From the NCBI GenBank assembly GCA_936450465.1, contig CAKZFU010000133.1, positions 1 through 64,000 of the forward strand: 64,000 nt of DNA, read 5' to 3'. The notes below the pieces were generated by a model. It saw nothing but the letters and a program-made list of their open reading frames with translations. It was not told the origin of the DNA and did not search any database. Both the position numbers and the translations under genes were made by a program. Of the stretch, positions 10,578 through 23,648 are shown one piece after another; the first letter of the stretch is position 1, and each line of letters begins with the position of its first letter. The DNA comes from Gibbula magus (taxonomy: Eukaryota > Mollusca > Gastropoda > Trochida > Trochidae).

Positions 10578-13260
10578 CTAGGCCAAAGTGACTTTTGGCC
10601 CAAAATTGGGCCTACAGGAATGACTATAACGGCACGGTTTGCCGATAAGACGCTCACCGATTCCAAAAGTGAATGCGTCTATGCGACCGACAGCATGTGA
10701 GCTTCCATAGGAGACCATCAAAAGTTGTCTAGGCCAAAGTGACTTTTGGCCCAAAATTGGGCCTACAGGAATGACTATAACGGCACGGTTTGCCGATAAG
10801 ACGGTCACCGATTCCAAAAGTGAATGCGTCTATGCGACCGACAGCATGTGAGCTTCCATAGGAGACCATCAAAAGTTGTCTAGGCCAAAGTCACCTTTTG
10901 GCCCATTTTTGGGCATGACTATAACGGCACGGGTTGCCGATAAGACGGTCACCGATTCCAAAAGGGAATGCGTCTATGCGACCGGCAGCATGTGAGCTTC
11001 CATAGGAGACCATCAAAAGTTGTCTAGGCCAAAGTGACTTTTGGCCCAAAATTGGGCCTACAGGAATGACTATAACGGCACGGTTTGCCGATAAGACGCT
11101 CACCGATTCCAAAAGTGAATGCGTCTATGCGACCGACAGCATGTGAGCTTCCATAGGAGACCATCAAAAGTTGTCTAGGCCAAAGTGACTTTTGGCCCAA
11201 AATTGGGCCTACAGGAATGACTATAACGGCACGGTTTGCCGATAAGACGGTCACCGATTCCAAAAGTGAATGCGTCTATGCGACCGACAGCATGTGAGCT
11301 TCCATAGGAGACCATCAAAAGTTGTCTAGGCCAAAGTCACCTTTTGGCCCATTTTTGGGCATGACTATAACGGCACGGGTTGCCGATAAGACGGTCACCG
11401 ATTCCAAAAGGGAATGCGTCTATGCGACCGGCAGCATGTGAGCTTCCATAGGAGACCATCAAAAGTTGTCTAGGCCAAAGTGACTTTTGGCCCAAAATTG
11501 GGCCTACAGGAATGACTATAACGGCACGGTTTGCCGATAAGACGCTCACCGATTCCAAAAGTGAATGCGTCTATGCGACCGACAGCATGTGAGCTTCCAT
11601 AGGAGACCATCAAAAGTTGTCTAGGCCAAAGTGACTTTTGGCCCAAAATTGGGCCTACAGGAATGACTATAACGGCACGGTTTGCCGATAAGACGGTCAC
11701 CGATTCCAAAAGTGAATGCGTCTATGCGACCGACAGCATGTGAGCTTCCATAGGAGACCATCAAAAGTTGTCTAGGCCAAAGTCACCTTTTGGCCCATTT
11801 TTGGGCATGACTATAACGGCACGGGTTGCCGATAAGACGGTCACCGATTCCAAAAGGGAATGCGTCTATGCGACCGGCAGCATGTGAGCTTCCATAGGAG
11901 ACCATCAAAAGTTGTCTAGGCCAAAGTGACTTTTGGCCCAAAATTGGGCCTACAGGAATGACTATAACGGCACGGTTTGCCGATAAGACGCTCACCGATT
12001 CCAAAAGTGAATGCGTCTATGCGACCGACAGCATGTGAGCTTCCATAGGAGACCATCAAAAGTTGTCTAGGCCAAAGTGACTTTTGGCCCAAAATTGGGC
12101 CTACAGGAATGACTATAACGGCACGGTTTGCCGATAAGACGGTCACCGATTCCAAAAGTGAATGCGTCTATGCGACCGACAGCATGTGAGCTTCCATAGG
12201 AGACCATCAAAAGTTGTCTAGGCCAAAGTCACCTTTTGGCCCATTTTTGGGCATGATTATAACGGCACGGGTTTCCGATAAGACGGTCACCGATTCCAAA
12301 AGGGAATGCGTCTATGCGACCGGCAGCATGTGAGCTTCCATAGGAGACCATCAAAAATTGTCTAGGCCAAAGTGACTTTTGGCCCAAAATTGGGCCTACA
12401 GGAATGACTATAACGGCACGGTTTGCCGATAAGACGGTCACCGATTCCAAAAGTGAATGCGTCTATGCGACCGACAGCATGTGAGCTTCCATAGGAGACC
12501 ATCAAAAGTTGTCTAGGCCAAAGTGACTTTTGGCCCAAAATTGGGCCTACAGGAATGACTATAACGGCACGGTTTGCCGATAAGACGGTCACCGATTCCA
12601 AAAGTGAATGCGTCTATGCGACCGACAGCATGTGAGCTTCCATAGGAGACCATCAAAAGTTGTCTAGGCCAAAGTGACTTTTGGCCCAAAATTGGGCCTA
12701 CAGGAATGACTATAACGGCACGGTTTGCCGATAAGACGGTCACCGATTCCAAAAGTGAATGCGTCTATGCGACCGACAGCATGTGAGCTTCCATAGGAGA
12801 CCATCAAAAGTTGTCTAGGCCAAAGTCACCTTTTGGCCCATTTTTGGGCATGACTATAACGGCACGGGTTGCCGATAAGACGGTCACCGATTCCAAAAGG
12901 GAATGCGTCTATGCGACCGGCAGCATGTGAGCTTCCATAGGAGACCATCAAAAGTTGTCTAGGCCAAAGTGACTTTTGGCCCAAAATTGGGCCTACAGGA
13001 ATGACTATAACGGCACGGTTTGCCGATAAGACGCTCACCGATTCCAAAAGTGAATGCGTCTATGCGACCGACAGCATGTGAGCTTCCATAGGAGACCATC
13101 AAAAGTTGTCTAGGCCAAAGTGACATTTGGCCCAAAATTGGGCCTACAGGAATGACTATAACGGCACGGTTTGCCGATAAGACGGTCACCGATTCCAAAA
13201 GTGAATGCGTCTATGCGACCGACAGCATGTGAGCTTCCATAGGAGACCATCAAAAGTTGT

Positions 13261-13352
13261 CTAGGCCAAAGTCACCTTTTGGCCCATTTTTGGGCATGAC
13301 TACTATGCGACCGACAGCATGTGAGCTTCCATAGGAGACCATCAAAAGTTGT
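13261..13352. repeat. Truncated C monomer, 92 bp
   Basis: Starts as C (GTCACCTTTT, then GGGCATGACTA) and jumps to CTATGCGACCGAC, an A/B-type ending, before a full C monomer at 13,353. Relative to a regular C-A-B-C order, 354 bp are missing: the rest of C, all of A and most of B. No microhomology is visible at the junction. It is one of the few breaks in the monomer register in the window. Confidence 0.93.
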
Positions 13353-13798
13353 CTAGGCCAAAGTCACCTTTTGGCCCATTTTTGGGCATGACTATAACGG
13401 CACGGGTTGCCGATAAGACGGTCACCGATTCCAAAAGGGAATGCGTCTATGCGACCGGCAGCATGTGAGCTTCCATAGGAGACCATCAAAAGTTGTCTGG
13501 GCCAAAGTGACTTTTGGCCCAAAATTGGGCCTACAGGAATGACTATAACGGCACGGTTTGCCGATAAGACGCTCACCGATTCCAAAAGTGAATGCGTCTA
13601 TGCGACCGACAGCATGTGAGCTTCCATAGGAGACCATCAAAAGTTGTCTAGGCCAAAGTGACTTTTGGCCCAAAATTGGGCCTACAGGAATGACTATAAC
13701 GGCACGGTTTGCCGATAAGACGGTCACCGATTCCAAAAGTGAATGCGTCTATGCGACCGACAGCATGTGAGCTTCCATAGGAGACCATCAAAAGTTGT

Positions 13799-13942
13799 CT
13801 AGGCCAAAGTCACCTTTTGGCCCATTTTTGGGCATGACTATAACGGCACGGGTTGCCGATAAGACGGTCACCGATTCCAAAAGTGAATGCGTCTATGCGA
13901 CCGACAGCATGTGAGCTTCCATAGGAGACCATCAAAAGTTGT
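13799..13942. repeat. C to A/B hybrid monomer near duplication junction
   Basis: The 5' part is C class (GTCACC, GGGTTGCC), but the 3' part has GTGAATGC and GACCGACAGC, the A/B class. The switch lies between about 13,855 and 13,881. It falls where the second 7.2-kb copy begins, so it may mark the crossover or a conversion beside it. The corresponding monomer in copy 1 (6571-6714) is pure C. Confidence 0.8.
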
Positions 13943-16900
13943 CTAGGCCAAAGTGACTTTTGGCCCAAAATTGGGCCTACAGGAATGACTATAACGGCAC
14001 AGTTTGCCGATAAGACGCTCACCGATTCCAAAAGTGAATGCGTCTATGCGACCGACAGCATGTGAGCTTCCATAGGAGACCATCAAAAGTTGTCTAGGCC
14101 AAAGTGACTTTTGGCCCAAAATTGGGCCTACAGGAATGACTATAACGGCACGGTTTGCCGATAAGACGGTCACCGATTCCAAAAGTGAATGCGTCTATGC
14201 GACTGACAGCATGTGAGCTTCCATAGGAGACCATCAAAAGTTGTCTAGGCCAAAGTCACCTTTTGGCCCATTTTTGAGCATGACTATAACGGCACGGGTT
14301 GCCGATAAGACGGTCACCGATTCCAAAAGGGAATGCGTCTATGCGACCGGCAGCATGTGAGCTTCCATAGGAGACCATCAAAAGTTGTCTAGGCCAAAGT
14401 GACTTTTGGCCCAAAATTGGGCCTACAGGAATGACTATAACGGCACGGGTTGCCGATAAGACGGTCACCGATTCCAAAAGGGAATGCGTCTATGCGACCG
14501 GCAGCATGTGAGCTTCCATAGGAGACCATCAAAAGTTGTCTAGGCCAAAGTGACTTTTGGCCCAAAATTGGGCCTACAGGAATGACTATAACGGCACGGT
14601 TTGCCGATAAGACGCTCACCGATTCCAAAAGTGAATGCGTCTATGCGACCGACAGCATGTGAGCTTCCATAGGAGACCATCAAAAGTTGTCTAGGCCAAA
14701 GTGACTTTTGGCCCAAAATTGGGCCTACAGGAATGACTATAACGGCACGGTTTGCCGATAAGACGGTCACCGATTCCAAAAGTGAATGCGTCTATGCGAC
14801 CGACAGCATGTGAGCTTCCATAGGAGACCATCAAAAGTTGTCTAGGCCAAAGTCACCTTTTGGCCCATTTTTGGGCATGACTATAACGGCACGGGTTGCC
14901 GATAAGACGGTCACCGATTCCAAAAGGGAATGCGTCTATGCGACCGGCAGCATGTGAGCTTCCATAGGAGACCATCAAAAGTTGTCTAGGCCAAAGTGAC
15001 TTTTGGCCCAAAATTGGGCCTACAGGAATGACTATAACGGCACGGTTTGCCGATAAGACGGTCACCGATTCCAAAAGTGAATGCGTCTATGCGACCGACA
15101 GCATGTGAGCTTCCATAGGAGACCATCAAAAGTTGTCTAGGCCAAAGTCACCTTTTGGCCCATTTTTGGGCATGACTATAACGGCACGGGTTGCCGATAA
15201 GACGGTCACCGATTCCAAAAGGGAATGCGTCTATGCGACCGGCAGCATGTGAGCTTCCATAGGAGACCATCAAAAGTTGTCTAGGCCAAAGTGACTTTTG
15301 GCCCAAAATTGGGCCTACAGGAATGACTATAACGGCACAGTTTGCCGATAAGACGCTCACCGATTCCAAAAGTGAATGCGTCTATGCGACCGACAGCATG
15401 TAAGCTTCCATAGGAGACCATCAAAAGTTGTCTAGGCCAAAGTGACTTTTGGCCCAAAATTGGGCCTACAGGAATGACTATAACGGCACGGTTTGCCGAT
15501 AAGACGGTCACCGATTCCAAAAGTGAATGCGTCTATGCGACTGACAGCATGTGAGCTTCCATAGGAGACCATCAAAAGTTGTCTAGGCCAAAGTCACCTT
15601 TTGGCCCATTTTTGAGCATGACTATAACGGCACGGGTTGCCGATAAGACGGTCACCGATTCCAAAAGGGAATGCGTCTATGCGACCGGCAGCATGTGAGC
15701 TTCCATAGGAGACCATCAAAAGTTGTCTAGGCCAAAGTGACTTTTGGCCCAAAATTGGGCCTACAGGAATGACTATAACGGCACGGTTTGCCGATAAGAC
15801 GCTCACCGATTCCAAAAGTGAATGCGTCTATGCGACCGACAGCATGTGAGCTTCCATAGGAGACCATCAAAAGTTGTCTAGGCCAAAGTGACTTTTGGCC
15901 CAAAATTGGGCCTACAGGAATGACTATAACGGCACGGTTTGCCGATAAGACGGTCACCGATTCCAAAAGTGAATGCGTCTATGCGACCGACAGCATGTGA
16001 GCTTCCATAGGAGACCATCAAAAGTTGTCTAGGCCAAAGTCACCTTTTGGCCCATTTTTGGGCATGACTATAACGGCACGGGTTGCCGATAAGACGGTCA
16101 CCGATTCCAAAAGGGAATGCGTCTATGCGACCGGCAGCATGTGAGCTTCCATAGGAGACCATCAAAAGTTGTCTAGGCCAAAGTGACTTTTGGCCCAAAA
16201 TTGGGCCTACAGGAATGACTATAACGGCACGGTTTGCCGATAAGACGCTCACCGATTCCAAAAGTGAATGCGTCTATGCGACCGACAGCATGTGAGCTTC
16301 CATAGGAGACCAACAAAAGTTGTCTAGGCCAAAGTGACTATTGGCCCAAAATTGGGCCTACAGGAATGACTATAACGGCACGGTTTGCCGATAAGACGCT
16401 CACCGATTCCAAAAGTGAATGCGTCTATGCGACCGACAGCATGTGAGCTTCCATAGGAGACCATCAAAAGTTGTCTAGGCCAAAGTGACTTTTGGCCCAA
16501 AATTGGGCCTACAGGAATGACTATAACGGCACGGTTTGCCGATAAGACGGTCACCGATTCCAAAAGTGAATGCGTCTATGCGACCGACAGCATGTGAGCT
16601 TCCATAGGAGACCATCAAAAGTTGTCTAGGCCAAAGTCACCTTTTGGCCCATTTTTGGGCATGACTATAACGGCACGGGTTGCCGATAAGACGGTCACCG
16701 ATTCCAAAAGGGAATGCGTCTATGCGACCGGCAGCATGTGAGCTTCCATAGGAGACCATCAAAAGTTGTCTAGGCCAAAGTGACTTTTGGCCCAAAATTG
16801 GGCCTACAGGAATGACTATAACGGCACGGTTTGCCGATAAGACGCTCACCGATTCCAAAAGTGAATGCGTCTATGCGACCGACAGCATGTGAGCTTCCAT

Positions 16901-17517
16901 AGGAGACCATCAAAAGTTGTCTAGGCCAAAGTGACTATTGGCCCAAAATTGGGCCTACAGGAATGACTATAACGGCACGGTTTGCCGATAAGACGGTCAC
17001 CGATTCCAAAAGTGAATGCGTCTATGCGACCGACAGCATGTGAGCTTCCATAGGAGACCATCTAAAGTTGTCTAGGCCAAAGTCACCTTTTGGCCCATTT
17101 TTGGGCATGACTATAACGGCACGGGTTGCCGATAAGACGGTCACCGATTCCAAAAGGGAATGCGTCTATGCGACCGGCAGCATGTGAGCTTCCATAGGAG
17201 ACCATCAAAAGTTGTCTAGGCCAAAGTGACTTTTGGCCCAAAATTGGGCCTACAGGAATGACTATAACGGCACGGTTTGCCGATAAGACGCTCACCGATT
17301 CCAAAAGTGAATGCGTCTATGCGACCGACAGCATGTGAGCTTCCATAGGAGACCATCAAAAGTTGTCTAGGCCAAAGTGACTTTTGGCCCAAAATTGTGC
17401 CTACAGGAATGACTATAACGGCACGGTTTGCCGATAAGACGGTCACCGATTCCAAAAGTGAATGCGTCTATGCGACCGACAGCATGTGAGCTTCCATAGG
17501 AGACCATCAAAAGTTGT

Positions 17518-17805
17518 CTAGGCCAAAGTCACCTTTTGGCCCATTTTTGGGCATGACTATAACGGCACGGGTTGCCGATAAGACGGTCACCGATTCCAAA
17601 AGGGAATGCGTCTATGCGACCGGCAGCATGTGAGCTTCCATAGGAGACCATCAAAAGTTGTCTAGGCCAAAGTCACCTTTTGGCCCATTTTTGGGCATGA
17701 CTATAACGGCACGGGTTGCCGATAAGACGGTCACCGATTCCAAAAGGGAATGCGTCTATGCGACCGGCAGCATGTGAGCTTCCATAGGAGACCATCAAAA
17801 GTTGT
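17518..17805. repeat. Two adjacent C monomers (C-C), copy 2
   Basis: Counterpart of 10,290-10,577 at exactly +7,228 bp: C at 17,518 directly followed by C at 17,662. Its shared presence shows the A-B loss came before the 7.2-kb duplication. Confidence 0.92.
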
Positions 17806-20488
17806 CTAGGCCAAAGTGACTTTTGGCCCAAAATTGGGCCTACAGGAATGACTATAACGGCACGGTTTGCCGATAAGACGCTCACCGATTCCAAAAGTGA
17901 ATGCGTCTATGCGACCGACAGCATGTGAGCTTCCATAGGAGACCATCAAAAGTTGTCTAGGCCAAAGTGACTTTTGGCCCAAAATTGGGCCTACAGGAAT
18001 GACTATAACGGCACGGTTTGCCGATAAGACGGTCACCGATTCCAAAAGTGAATGCGTCTATGCGACCGACAGCATGTGAGCTTCCATAGGAGACCATCAA
18101 AAGTTGTCTAGGCCAAAGTCACCTTTTGGCCCATTTTTGGGCATGACTATAACGGCACGGGTTGCCGATAAGACGGTCACCGATTCCAAAAGGGAATGCG
18201 TCTATGCGACCGGCAGCATGTGAGCTTCCATAGGAGACCATCAAAAGTTGTCTAGGCCAAAGTGACTTTTGGCCCAAAATTGGGCCTACAGGAATGACTA
18301 TAACGGCACGGTTTGCCGATAAGACGCTCACCGATTCCAAAAGTGAATGCGTCTATGCGACCGACAGCATGTGAGCTTCCATAGGAGACCATCAAAAGTT
18401 GTCTAGGCCAAAGTGACTTTTGGCCCAAAATTGGGCCTACAGGAATGACTATAACGGCACGGTTTGCCGATAAGACGGTCACCGATTCCAAAAGTGAATG
18501 CGTCTATGCGACCGACAGCATGTGAGCTTCCATAGGAGACCATCAAAAGTTGTCTAGGCCAAAGTCACCTTTTGGCCCATTTTTGGGCATGACTATAACG
18601 GCACGGGTTGCCGATAAGACGGTCACCGATTCCAAAAGGGAATGCGTCTATGCGACCGGCAGCATGTGAGCTTCCATAGGAGACCATCAAAAGTTGTCTA
18701 GGCCAAAGTGACTTTTGGCCCAAAATTGGGCCTACAGGAATGACTATAACGGCACGGTTTGCCGATAAGACGCTCACCGATTCCAAAAGTGAATGCGTCT
18801 ATGCGACCGACAGCATGTGAGCTTCCATAGGAGACCATCAAAAGTTGTCTAGGCCAAAGTGACTTTTGGCCCAAAATTGGGCCTACAGGAATGACTATAA
18901 CGGCACGGTTTGCCGATAAGACGGTCACCGATTCCAAAAGTGAATGCGTCTATGCGACCGACAGCATGTGAGCTTCCATAGGAGACCATCAAAAGTTGTC
19001 TAGGCCAAAGTCACCTTTTGGCCCATTTTTGGGCATGACTATAACGGCACGGGTTGCCGATAAGACGGTCACCGATTCCAAAAGGGAATGCGTCTATGCG
19101 ACCGGCAGCATGTGAGCTTCCATAGGAGACCATCAAAAGTTGTCTAGGCCAAAGTGACTTTTGGCCCAAAATTGGGCCTACAGGAATGACTATAACGGCA
19201 CGGTTTGCCGATAAGACGCTCACCGATTCCAAAAGTGAATGCGTCTATGCGACCGACAGCATGTGAGCTTCCATAGGAGACCATCAAAAGTTGTCTAGGC
19301 CAAAGTGACTTTTGGCCCAAAATTGGGCCTACAGGAATGACTATAACGGCACGGTTTGCCGATAAGACGGTCACCGATTCCAAAAGTGAATGCGTCTATG
19401 CGACCGACAGCATGTGAGCTTCCATAGGAGACCATCAAAAGTTGTCTAGGCCAAAGTCACCTTTTGGCCCATTTTTGGGCATGATTATAACGGCACGGGT
19501 TTCCGATAAGACGGTCACCGATTCCAAAAGGGAATGCGTCTATGCGACCGGCAGCATGTGAGCTTCCATAGGAGACCATCAAAAATTGTCTAGGCCAAAG
19601 TGACTTTTGGCCCAAAATTGGGCCTACAGGAATGACTATAACGGCACGGTTTGCCGATAAGACGGTCACCGATTCCAAAAGTGAATGCGTCTATGCGACC
19701 GACAGCATGTGAGCTTCCATAGGAGACCATCAAAAGTTGTCTAGGCCAAAGTGACTTTTGGCCCAAAATTGGGCCTACAGGAATGACTATAACGGCACGG
19801 TTTGCCGATAAGACGGTCACCGATTCCAAAAGTGAATGCGTCTATGCGACCGACAGCATGTGAGCTTCCATAGGAGACCATCAAAAGTTGTCTAGGCCAA
19901 AGTGACTTTTGGCCCAAAATTGGGCCTACAGGAATGACTATAACGGCACGGTTTGCCGATAAGACGGTCACCGATTCCAAAAGTGAATGCGTCTATGCGA
20001 CCGACAGCATGTGAGCTTCCATAGGAGACCATCAAAAGTTGTCTAGGCCAAAGTCACCTTTTGGCCCATTTTTGGGCATGACTATAACGGCACGGGTTGC
20101 CGATAAGACGGTCACCGATTCCAAAAGGGAATGCGTCTATGCGACCGACAGCATGTGAGCTTCCATAGGAGACCATCAAAAGTTGTCTAGGCCAAAGTGA
20201 CTTTTGGCCCAAAATTGGGCCTACAGGAATGACTATAACGGCACGGTTTGCCGATAAGACGCTCACCGATTCCAAAAGTGAATGCGTCTATGCGACCGAC
20301 AGCATGTGAGCTTCCATAGGAGACCATCAAAAGTTGTCTAGGCCAAAGTGACTTTTGGCCCAAAATTGGGCCTACAGGAATGACTATAACGGCACGGTTT
20401 GCCGATAAGACGGTCACCGATTCCAAAAGTGAATGCGTCTATGCGACCGACAGCATGTGAGCTTCCATAGGAGACCATCAAAAGTTGT

Positions 20489-20533
20489 CTAGGCCAAGCA
20501 TGTGAGCTTCCATAGGAGACCATCAAAAGTTGT
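20489..20533. repeat. Truncated monomer, 45 bp
   Basis: CTAGGCCAA is joined directly to GCATGTGAGC, leaving a 45-bp remnant. It sits at the position equivalent to the 92-bp remnant at 13,261 (+7,228). It could derive from that remnant by a further 47-bp deletion with a single A shared at the junction, or from an independent deletion. Confidence 0.93.
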
Positions 20534-23209
20534 CTAGGCCAAAGTCACCTTTTGGCCCATTTTTGGGCATGACTATAACGGCACGGGTTGCCGATAAGAC
20601 GGTCACCGATTCCAAAAGGGAATGCGTCTATGCGACCGGCAGCATGTGAGCTTCCATAGGAGACCATCAAAAGTTGTCTGGGCCAAAGTGACTTTTGGCC
20701 CAAAATTGGGCCTACAGGAATGACTATAACGGCACGGTTTGCCGATAAGACGCTCACCGATTCCAAAAGTGAATGCGTCTATGCGACCGACAGCATGTGA
20801 GCTTCCATAGGAGACCATCAAAAGTTGTCTAGGCCAAAGTGACTTTTGGCCCAAAATTGGGCCTACAGGAATGACTATAACGGCACGGTTTGCCGATAAG
20901 ACGGTCACCGATTCCAAAAGTGAATGCGTCTATGCGACCGACAGCATGTGAGCTTCCATAGGAGACCATCAAAAGTTGTCTAGGCCAAAGTCACCTTTTG
21001 GCCCATTTTTGGGCATGACTATAACGGCACGGGTTGCCGATAAGACGGTCACCGATTCCAAAAGGGAATGCGTCTATGCGACCGGCAGCATGTGAGCTTC
21101 CATAGGAGACCATCAAAAGTTGTCTAGGCCAAAGTGACTTTTGGCCCAAAATTGGGCCTACAGGAATGACTATAACGGCACGGTTTGCCGATAAGACGCT
21201 CACCGATTCCAAAAGTGAATGCGTCTATGCGACCGACAGCATGTGAGCTTCCATAGGAGACCATCAAAAGTTGTCTAGGCCAAAGTGACTTTTGGCCCAA
21301 AATTGGGCCTACAGGAATGACTATAACGGCACGGTTTGCCGATAAGACGGTCACCGATTCCAAAAGTGAATGCGTCTATGCGACCGACAGCATGTGAGCT
21401 TCCATAGGAGACCATCAAAAGTTGTCTAGGCCAAAGTCACCTTTTGGCCCATTTTTGGGCATGACTATAACGGCACGGGTTGCCGATAAGACGGTCACCG
21501 ATTCCAAAAGGGAATGCGTCTATGCGACCGGCAGCATGTGAGCTTCCATAGGAGACCATCAAAAGTTGTCTAGGCCAAAGTGACTTTTGGCCCAAAATTG
21601 GGCCTACAGGAATGACTATAACGGCACGGTTTGCCGATAAGACGCTCACCGATTCCAAAAGTGAATGCGTCTATGCGACCGACAGCATGTGAGCTTCCAT
21701 AGGAGACCATCAAAAGTTGTCTAGGCCAAAGTGACTTTTGGCCCAAAATTGGGCCTACAGGAATGACTATAACGGCACGGTTTGCCGATAAGACGGTCAC
21801 CGATTCCAAAAGTGAATGCGTCTATGCGACCGACAGCATGTGAGCTTCCATAGGAGACCATCAAAAGTTGTCTAGGCCAAAGTCACCTTTTGGCCCATTT
21901 TTGGGCATGACTATAACGGCACGGGTTGCCGATAAGACGGTCACCGATTCCAAAAGGGAATGCGTCTATGCGACCGGCAGCATGTGAGCTTCCATAGGAG
22001 ACCATCAAAAGTTGTCTAGGCCAAAGTGACTTTTGGCCCAAAATTGGGCCTACAGGAATGACTATAACGGCACGGTTTGCAGATAAGACGCTCACCGATT
22101 CCAAAAGTGAATGCGTCTATGCGACCGACAGCATGTGAGCTTCCATAGGAGACCATCAAAAGTTGTCTAGGCCAAAGTGACTTTTGGCCCAAAATTGGGC
22201 CTACAGGAATGACTATAACGGCACGGTTTGCCGATAAGACGGTCACCGATTCCAAAAGTGAATGCGTCTATGCGACCGACAGCATGTGAGCTTCCATAGG
22301 AGACCATCAAAAGTTGTCTAGGCCAAAGTCACCTTTTGGCCCATTTTTGGGCATGACTATAACGGCACGGGTTGCCGATAAGACGGTCACCGATTCCAAA
22401 AGGGAATGCGTCTATGCGACCGGCAGCATGTGAGCTTCCATAGGAGACCATCAAAAGTTGTCTAGGCCAAAGTGACTTTTGGCCCAAAATTGGGCCTACA
22501 GGAATGACTATAACGGCACGGTTTGCCGATAAGACGCTCACCGATTCCAAAAGTGAATGCGTCTATGCGACCGACAGCATGTGAGCTTCCATAGGAGACC
22601 ATCAAAAGTTGTCTAGGCCAAAGTGACTTTTGGCCCAAAATTGGGCCTACAGGAATGACTATAACGGCACGGTTTGCCGATAAGACGCTCACCGATTCCA
22701 AAAGTGAATGCGTCTATGCGACCGACAGCATGTGAGCTTCCATAGGAGACCATCAAAAGTTGTCTAGGCCAAAGTCACCTTTTGGCCCATTTTTGGGCAT
22801 GACTATAACGGCACGGGTTGCCGATAAGACGGTCACCGATTCCAAAAGGGAATGCGTCTATGCGACCGGCAGCATGTGAGCTTCCATAGGAGACCATCAA
22901 AAGTTGTCTAGGCCAAAGTGACTTTTGGCCCAAAATTGGGCCTACAGGAATGACTATAACGGCACGGTTTGCCGATAAGACGCTCACCGATTCCAAAAGT
23001 GAATGCGTCTATGCGACCGACAGCATGTGAGCTTCCATAGGAGACCATCAAAAGTTGTCTAGGCCAAAGTGACTTTTGGCCCAAAATTGGGCCTACAGGA
23101 ATGACTATAACGGCACGGTTTGCCGATAAGACGGTCACCGATTCCAAAAGTGAATGCGTCTATGCGACCGACAGCATGTGAGCTTCCATAGGAGACCATC
23201 AAAAGTTGT
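20534..23209. repeat. Regular block of 446-bp C-A-B repeats
   Basis: C monomers at 20,534, 20,980, 21,426, 21,872, 22,318, 22,764 and 23,210 are all 446 bp apart. The first A monomer (20,678) starts CTGGGCC, as at 918 and 13,497. A private C-to-A change (TGCAGATAAG) lies at 22,081. The second 151-bp monomer of the HOR at 22,318 has CGCTCACCG, so that HOR reads C-A-A. Confidence 0.9.
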
Positions 23210-23504
23210 CTAGGCCAAAGTCACCTTTTGGCCCATTTTTGGGCATGACTATAACGGCACGGGTTGCCGATAAGACGGTCACCGATTCCAAAAGGGAATG
23301 CGTCTATGCGACCGGCAGCATGTGAGCTTCCATAGGAGACCATCAAAAGTTGTCTAGGCCAAAGTGACTTTTGGCCCAAAATTGGGCCTACAGGAATGAC
23401 TATAACGGCACGGTTTGCCGATAAGACGGTCACCGATTCCAAAAGTGAATGCGTCTATGCGACCGACAGCATGTGAGCTTCCATAGGAGACCATCAAAAG
23501 TTGT

Positions 23505-23648
23505 CTAGGCCAAAGTCACCTTTTGGCCCATTTTTGGGCATGACTATAACGGCACGGGTTGCCGATAAGACGCTCACCGATTCCAAAAGTGAATGCGTCT
23601 ATGCGACCGACAGCATGTGAGCTTCCATAGGAGACCATCAAAAGTTGT
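23505..23648. repeat. C to A hybrid monomer
   Basis: Starts as C (GTCACC, GGGTTGCC) then has CGCTCACCG, GTGAATGC and GACCGACAGC, all A-class. A crossover between C and A is the simplest source. The same hybrid recurs at 25,131, 1,626 bp downstream, so it arose before that duplication. Confidence 0.88.

Larger units (their letters stand above)
6640..13870. repeat. 7.2-kb segmental duplication, copy 1
   Basis: This segment recurs 7,228 bp downstream with the same series of HOR lengths (597, 295, 446, 446, 597, 446, 446, 144, 446 x4, 597) and the same private variants. Examples are ATTGTGCC at 10,170 and 17,398, and GATTATAACGG with GTTTCCGATA at about 12,256 and 19,484. The left boundary is uncertain. 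It lies between 6271, where the downstream copy differs (CTAGGCC against CTGGGCC), and about 6773, where both share CACAGTTT. The end is equally approximate. Confidence 0.88.
13871..21050. repeat. 7.2-kb segmental duplication, copy 2
   Basis: The second copy is 47 bp shorter (7,181 bp offset after 20,533) because a truncated monomer at 20,489 is shorter than its counterpart at 13,261. Only a handful of other differences were seen: CAACAAAAG near 16,313, ATCTAAAG near 17,063, CGCTCACC near 17,289 against CGGTCACC in copy 1, and a GAC instead of GGC ending near 20,147. The near-identity suggests a recent event, although an assembly error is possible in such an array. Confidence 0.85.
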
